Of a DNA stretch of 64,000 nt, positions 58,401 to 64,000 are shown piece after piece. The stretch comes from Nematostella vectensis. Lineage: Eukaryota > Cnidaria > Anthozoa > Actiniaria > Edwardsiidae. Under the pieces are notes generated by a model. That model was not told the origin of the DNA, did not search any database, and saw nothing but the letters and a program-made list of their open reading frames with translations. Location: positions 7,426,001 through 7,490,000 of the forward strand of contig NC_064034.1 in NCBI RefSeq assembly GCF_932526225.1, given 5' to 3'. The stretch's first letter is position 1; every line of letters starts with the position of its first letter. The position numbers and the translations under genes were made by a program.

Positions 58401-61400
58401 ATGGCTGGAGTAGTTTTTACTCTTCAAAACCTACGACCTAAAAGGAGTATTTTTTTACTCCATTTCTTGACCATCTGGAGTAAAAATAACTCTTTTCACT
58501 TCAGATAGTTGGAGTAGTTTTCACTCTGCTAAAATTACTCCCAGAAAAGAGTACTTTTTACTCCATTATTTGACCAACAAGAGTGAAAATTACTCTTTTT
58601 TTAATAAACATTCGATACTAATTCTCAGCAGAGTAAAACTTACTCCGTTAAGGGAGTAAACAAAAAAATTACTCCTCAGTGGAGTAGTTTTTACTCCAAT
58701 AAAGGAGTTCAAATTACTCCTTTAAAAGTACTCCACCGCAAAGAGTAGTTTTTACTCTCCGAGTGGAGTAAAAATAACTCCCTGAAACTAACAGTGCGGC
58801 CTGTCTCGAGAGCAACAAATATAAGGGTCAACGAAGGTGAAGACCGTTGTTGGTCTTTGTTATGATCCTATAACATATCTTTAAAACTAGCGTGACAAGG
58901 CTAAGTCATACACCAACAAATTTTATGGTTCCAGCATAATTAAACTATTAGCAGTTTATTAAGCCGTCTTTATGGGGCTCCGTTGTCAGTTGTGCATCTA
59001 GTCAGCTCGTATAACGTTTCCCGTGGCCCACGTTAAGATTTGAGACTTTTCTGAGAGTGGCCTGCGCAAAACTTTACTTCTAGAACAAATACAACGTCCT
59101 GGGTCCGTGGAGGAAAGGCATTATGCACAATAGTCAGAGGCGGATTTAAGGGTGGGCCGAGCACCCCTCCCCCCTAATTTAAGATATTTGGCTTAAAAAT
59201 GACAAGTAATATGAGGAAATACACGAAAGAACATTGAATCCGCCCCCCCTCCTTTTTGAAACCCTTGCTTCTGCCCCCTTTGGAGCTCCTGGATCCGCAC
59301 CTGGTAGTGTAAGCAATAATATTATAAGGCTTACACCTGCAAAAGGGCGCTGGTTTTAGTTATCTGTCTTTCAACCATGACGCTTTGTATTTCGCGGGTT
59401 CTAAGTGGACCATACAGAGGACGTGGAGCACAGACTCCTGAATGACTTATTCAAAGACTACAACAAGGAGGCACGTCCTGTACTGAACAAGAGCGAAGCG
59501 ATCGAGGTTCAGTTTGACATGGCCTACGCCCAGCTTATCAACCTGGTAAGTGCACATGAAAGCAGATGACCTAAAAATCTAATCGGGCCTTTCTTAGCCA
59601 ATGTTTGAGGGGAAGGAAAAGGGAATTTGTTTACCAAATGAGTTGAGGCCGTCCTTTCGAGTCACCCCTGGCTACGACAGGACTGCTAACACCCCCATAG
59701 TGTTGTAGATCGACACCAAAAAGACCTTTGTTATTATTAAAAGCAGATGACCAAGAAAACCAAATCATGCATTAATAGCCAATGTTTGATAAGAAGGTAA
59801 AGGGGGTGGGTTCATTTGCCAAATGAGTTGAGACCATCCTTCCGAGTCACCCCATGCCTACTGCTAACATTCTCATAGTGTTTTAGATCTACACCAAAAA
59901 CGTTTATGGTCATTAACTACCCCCAACCATTCAGAATTCCAGTTTAGCCCTTTAACTTGCAATATAGCTTGTATATTTGATAACCAACAGAACAGCAAGG
60001 ACCAAATACTGCAGAGCAAGGTGTGGTTTAGGCAGGTGAGCGCATACTGCCAGTCATTTCCTTTTTCTGGCTGTGCATCACATGGTCTTATGCTACCTCT
60101 ATCAAACGAGTATCCTCGGGGCCGAGCTAAGAGGCTTGCTGCTTTCTGGAGGTCCACAGGAAAAGTAACGAAGCTGATGACAATACTGCCTTACTCACAG
60201 TTAAAGCCGCTGCCACAGGAAATTCATTTCCTTACTTATCGATTTGCTGGAAAGTGCTGGCCGCTGCCGCTTATGCAATGGCCGCTTAGGAGATGTTTAA
60301 CACCGCGAGGTACCGTTAAAAGATTCTTTCGTGAGCTCACAAGTGTTTTCGGTGCTCATTTGTTTTCAGAGATGGGTGAATCCCTTCCTCACCTGGGACC
60401 CAAAAATGTACGGCGGGCTGACGTCTATCAACGTGAACCCCAACATGATATGGAAGCCGGACATTGTCCTTTACCACAAGTAAGTTTGAATAATATATTA
60501 GGCCCGCGTACTGTTGAAGACGAAGGCTCGTGTCATACTGAACTCACAGTGATGGTAGTGTAGGTGTGTTTCTGCTAGTGCTACTGCTGATGTTGGAAGG
60601 GGAGGGGGGGAGTCATTTCGCGTATAAAGTTTTTTTTTTTTTTTTTTTTTAACGTACTGTTTGCCTTTCTCTACAGTATCGGATTCGGCGAAACTGGTGC
60701 CATCTACAAATTTGACACACGTGCGACAATCATGCATAACGGCTACACAGAGTGGTTTGCGCCAACAGAGATCCACAGCATTTGCGCAATCGACATCACC
60801 TACTTCCCATTCGACGAGCAGTTCTGCAAGATGAAGTTTGGGTCGTGGAGTTACTCGGGACGTCAGCTTAATTTAACGAGCAAAGGGGATTCTGCTGACC
60901 TTTCCAAGTATACGAAGAGCGGGGAATGGGACCTACTGGGCATGCGCGCTGTAAGGAACGTGGTCAAGTACAGCTGTTGTCCAGACCCCTTCATTGACAT
61001 TACGTTTACTATGCACATCAGAAGAAAAGTCTTATTTTATCTGACAAATCTTATAGCGCCGTGTATTGTCCTAGCGACATTGACAGTGTTCTCGTTCCAG
61101 CTCCCTCTCGAGTCTGGAGAACGCATAGGACTGGTGATAACAATCTGGCTCGGTTTGACTGTGTTCATGCTCGTGTTTACCGAGAATGTGCCTAGGACTT
61201 CCGAAGTGATCCCGCTGATCGGCAAGTACTCTTTCTTGGTCATGTGCGTTGTTTCGTGCTCGCTTATCGTCACGTGCTGTATACTGAAGGTTTTTAACAA
61301 GGATCCCAACATCAAGATGTCCAGCTGGTTCAAGAAACTAATCTTCAAGGTGCTTGGTCCCCTCTTGATGATGAAGCCACCAAAAAACGACGAATCATCA

Positions 61401-61781
61401 GCTACGAGAGGCGATAAAATACGCTCGCTTCTTTCTCGGGGAAAGCTTAAAGGCACACACTTAGAATTGAAAGATCAGGTTCCATACAAAACAGATCAAC
61501 GCATGCGAGTAGACAACGGTCACGTTTATCAATCAGTCAAGAAATCGGAGTCAGCCACTGTGGTCAGCAACAGCCAGGAACAGCTAGATGAGCTGTTGCA
61601 CTATGTCCGCGCAATGGCGGAGCACTGGGCGGAGAGAGAGACAAACGAACACGTGTCAGGCGAGTGGCGGTATGCTGCCACTGTGCTTGATGCAGTGTTC
61701 TTCCGCGTGACATTTGTTCTCATCTTGGGTTCGACGTTAGCCTTTTATTTTATGATTCCAAGCGAAGTGCGATCTTTTTAA
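55462..61781 (+). CDS. Nicotinic acetylcholine receptor alpha-like subunit (Cys-loop channel), complete
   Basis: Five exons (55462-55519, 59406-59545, 59991-60035, 60370-60479, 60677-61781) encode 485 residues. The 45-nt and 110-nt exons are the ancient nicotinic receptor exons 3 and 4. Exon 1 is a signal peptide (MAPLLLSLLPFLFVSPSLS). The Cys loop runs from C154 to C168 (CAIDITYFPFDEQFC). The vicinal pair YSCCPDPF near residue 218 marks an alpha-type ligand-binding face. TM1 to TM3 follow, with TM2 beginning at GERIGLVITIWLGLTVF, then a cytoplasmic loop of about 110 residues and TM4 before the end (EVRSF). Such subunits form acetylcholine-gated cation channels at the plasma membrane. Everything after exon 4 is a single exon. 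Intron 1 is 3.9 kb and filled by a repeat element. ATTAAA near 61879 may be the polyadenylation signal. Confidence 0.93.
55967..58798. mobile_element. 2.8-kb inverted-repeat element with GGAGTAA/TTACTCC arrays, in intron 1 of the nicotinic receptor gene
   Basis: Both ends read cgcactgttagtttcag inward (left at 55967; right, reverse complement, ending at 58798). Next to them are long arrays of inverted GGAGTAA / TTACTCC words on the left (to about 56560) and right (58300-58798). The left array includes three copies of a roughly 138-bp unit. The interior (56600-58300) has no recognised transposase. It holds possible short minus-strand exons at 57243-57304 and 56817-56893, and a second cluster of TTAGGAAATCCTAAG-like palindromes at about 57995-58195. 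Confidence 0.75.
57506..58039 (+). CDS. Hypothetical ORF inside the intronic element
   Basis: A 177-codon open frame with several Cys and Tyr residues (YCCSIADNICKYGEACSC near the C-terminus). It overlaps poly-T and the TTAGGAAATCC palindromes at its 3' end and matches no family I know. It is probably spurious, or a decayed remnant of the element's gene. Confidence 0.15.
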   Translation: MFCHQILKKGGLRVEKTGINGYLFGGYDNGFRSTVMILRLGPKPLSVTKARDARYILVLRALVSRLLSAKRDFFFFIISSSISIRNNIYDFIMFKSDLRILYNYHPTYLSFKCSTNYSERILKVHHIKLMFGSKPVFDYISYCCSIADNICKYGEACSCIENVLLGFPKNFLRVPKL

Positions 61782-62705
61782 AGACTCTGGATCCAACTTG
61801 CCTGACGGTCTTTGAGTATTTAAAACTCTGATTATTTTACAAAATTTAACTATCCAAGCATTATTGTTTACTTTAACATTAAACTTTAACTTTTATTGTA
61901 GGATCGATTTAATCCTAAGCGATTCAAAGTGGATATGATTTGCTATAATGAAATGTACATTTCGTAGATCCGTCACACGAGTCGGTACCAGGTGAAATGC
62001 TTATTTTTCAGATTTGCGTCCTCGACAAGGAAGTGACCAGTGTCAGGGTTTACTCAAGAAAGTTTGCGTAGATGTTGTTTAATTTTTGAAAGAAAACAAT
62101 GGTCTTGACGCCCAATGGATAAAACAGCTTAAAAGAGATGGGGGTGGGGGTTTGACGGCAAATGGGTAACCCTGCTGGCAGAGCTTTCTTCCTGTTTTTG
62201 TTCCATCAGTTCACTTGGGGTTGAGAGAGGGGTTCTGTGGGCGGCAGCCTGCTAAGGTGTCCATAAAATAGCGAGAGAGTTGGCTGTACATTCCGTTACT
62301 TTAGCCAGGCAGACGCGGCATTCATCACATGATTGCATCAATTTTATTGGACTTCCCATAAAACAACAACTGATACAAAAACTGAAATTTGATGTTGGCT
62401 CGTATTTAGGATACCATACTACTGATAGACTAGGTCCAGAACAAAAATATTAAATAAAATGTTAGTTAACCTTTATAAATAACCATTAAAAGGAATAAAT
62501 AGAGTTCAAAGGATTCTTTGTATTCATATTACATCCATAAATACCTATTGGATTTAAACCAAAGCTGTAAAAGCTGTTTCTGATAAGTAAAACCCGAGCC
62601 CCTTACTCTAATCCAATACACTTGTCTTCCTAGTCTCTACTTGAAAATTGAACGAATGGTCTTCGTTCGCTCATTAAAGGGATCATCGTGTCTTCCAATT
62701 CAATC
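61782..62705. other. Intergenic DNA between convergent nicotinic receptor and HAL genes
   Basis: 3' UTRs of both genes, with no other feature recognised apart from a G-rich stretch at 62139-62152. Confidence 0.4.
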
Positions 62706-62840
62706 CTAGAACAAGAAATTAACGTGTCTACAAGTCGGCGGAACCAGTAATCAACATGTCTTCCATGTCGCTCCTGGAACAAGTGATCAGCTTGTCTTCC
62801 AAGTCGCTCCTGGAACAAGTGATCCGCTTGCCTTCACTGC
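62706..62840. repeat. 36-bp minisatellite abutting the HAL stop codon
   Basis: Three to four copies of a unit like ggaacaagtgatcagcttgt, cttccaagtcgctcct, starting at about 62706, 62740, 62775 and 62811. The last copy ends directly at the stop codon of the minus-strand gene (62841-62843), so it forms the beginning of that gene's 3' UTR. Confidence 0.8.
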
Positions 62841-64000
62841 TTACGCCAGGGTGGACGAGGTTGGGGAGTACCTTCCATCTTCCATTTGTCCGTTGGTTTG
62901 CTTTATCCGGTAATCTCTTACAAACGGGGCGACTACCTCCCAAGCCTTAAAACATAACAAGCAAAAGATAGCAACAAAGATCAATCTGGTGGCGTACAAC
63001 AAGAGCTACTCTGGAAATGTGTGAATTTTCTCTGATCCCAACCTCCCATCAGTGGGTGTAGGGAGAAAATTGCTGTGATTCACACAATCAGTCACCAAAC
63101 CGTTGGAACCATCCTAATAAAGAAAGCGGGTTTGTGCCACATACATTTCGCAAAGCGGGTTTGTGCCACTATAAATTATCGCCGCCTGAACACTTTGCTT
63201 ATCTTTTGTATAGAGAAATGTTTACGGTCATACCTTTTCTTCCCGTAGGAGTTGTGTGACGGCGTCAATATCAGGAGCCATGAAACGGTCAGTCTCTAGT
63301 GGCCTATAGGGGGATTAAAATCAAAATTGGCAACCGTCAACATCATCTTGAGTATAATCTTATCATCGTCATCGTCGTCATCATCATCATCAGGTCAAAC
63401 AAATTCCATTCAAAAGCCTTAAATCGTCTCCTGTGCGCGGATTAAATGTCGGTCTGAAGTCCCTTCCCACGAATGAGGAAATTGAAGGTATTTTAGACTG
63501 GCAGTTAGGACGGAATGCACAGGAGACTATGGCTAGCCAGACAACGCCAATTTTCAACGTCAAACTTTAATCAACGTCAACTACCACAAAATGTCTACAA
63601 TTTCATTTATGAGTTACATCTAAAATACTGAAATAGTTTTTTTTTGCTTATGATATTTGTGCGGCGGATTTACTCTTATACACGATCCGAAAAAATAGTT
63701 CAGTATACATGGCCGTATCTAGAAACATTTATCAACTGGCAAGCAATTGTCATCTCTTCTGTTTGCTAGGGGTCAGGGTAAAAATCAGCTTCGAAGCACA
63801 GCACCAAACCGCTTTATGTAAATGCTCAACTAGACATTAGTGACTAAACATAAGCACAGATGTCACTTACTCGACTCTCGATCTCACGAGTTTGTGCAAA
63901 GCCTCTAGGGGCTCTGTAGTCTTGAGGGGGCGCAGGAACTCTATCCCTTGGCAGGCAGCGAGAAGTTCGATGGCGAGAGCTAGAACATGGTCAGAGGGGT
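62841..64000 (-). CDS. HAL: Histidine ammonia-lyase, C-terminal exons (5' part off the window)
   Basis: Three minus-strand exons are present: 64000-63871 (entering from the right edge), 63303-63234 and 62945-62841. They encode [20 protein letters not shown], then [19 protein letters not shown], then [13 protein letters not shown] and a final stop. These match the C-terminus of the animal enzyme block by block. HAL (EC 4.3.1.3) removes ammonia from histidine to give urocanate, the first step of histidine breakdown, using an MIO cofactor formed from an Ala-Ser-Gly triad located upstream of this window. The tail after the last helix is shorter than in vertebrates (ends STLA). Confidence 0.93.

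Noticed and set aside
61037-61456. 139-codon minus-strand frame in the nicotinic receptor
   Set aside because: It is antisense to TM1-TM3 of an unambiguous Cys-loop receptor.
1-64000. tRNA, rRNA and CRISPR features
   Set aside because: Scanned by eye for cloverleaf consensus boxes, rRNA-like blocks and regularly spaced direct repeats with unique spacers; none was found. The minisatellites have no unique spacers.

Overview
The window reads as nuclear DNA of a marine invertebrate, most likely an anthozoan cnidarian close to Nematostella. This is inferred from the mix of features: intron-rich animal genes with canonical GT-AG splicing, a nicotinic-receptor-like gene keeping the ancestral 45/110-nt exon pair, a D8C (uromodulin/OIT3-type) secreted module, and many short inverted-repeat elements. 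No species-level search was possible. Exon models were built by eye by following reading frame and splice phase; coordinates are internally consistent (every model sums to a multiple of three) but have no transcript support.

Layout, left to right. 1-825: first coding exon of a minus-strand ubiquitin-like gene that continues off the left edge. 826-7661: repeat-rich DNA with a 2.5-kb inverted-repeat element and no convincing gene. 7662-19366 (+): a 19-exon gene for a chimeric membrane protein: signal peptide, D8C domain, Ser/Thr-rich stalk, three thrombospondin type 1 repeats, SEA domain, three fibronectin III domains, then an ionotropic-glutamate-receptor-like core whose pore loop carries the K+ channel signature TVGYGD. 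21584-33201 (-): complete srGAP-type gene (F-BAR, RhoGAP, SH3). 34761-36150 (-): TMA7, head to head across 168 bp with 36319-39782 (+), the mitochondrial ATP synthase gamma subunit. 41781-43328 (+): a CALHM-like channel behind a 47-bp minisatellite. 44065-47970: a MITE, a decayed LINE tail and a decayed minus-strand LINE. 48171-51107 (+): EBP2, a ribosome biogenesis factor. 52769-53560 (-): an intronless SAM-methyltransferase-like protein. 55462-61781 (+): nicotinic acetylcholine receptor alpha-like subunit with a 3.9-kb first intron that holds a 2.8-kb inverted-repeat element. 62841-64000 (-): last three coding exons of histidine ammonia-lyase.

The genes do not form an operon. Housekeeping genes (TMA7, ATP synthase gamma, EBP2) lie among three unrelated ion-channel genes (the chimeric K+-signature receptor, CALHM-like, nicotinic-like) and a cytoskeletal regulator. 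The main discovery candidate is the chimeric receptor channel. Its locus is also structurally active: a recent 1.8-kb tandem duplication of a stalk/TSP1 exon pair with a frameshift in one copy, and decayed copies of the selectivity-filter exon start in the neighbouring intron.
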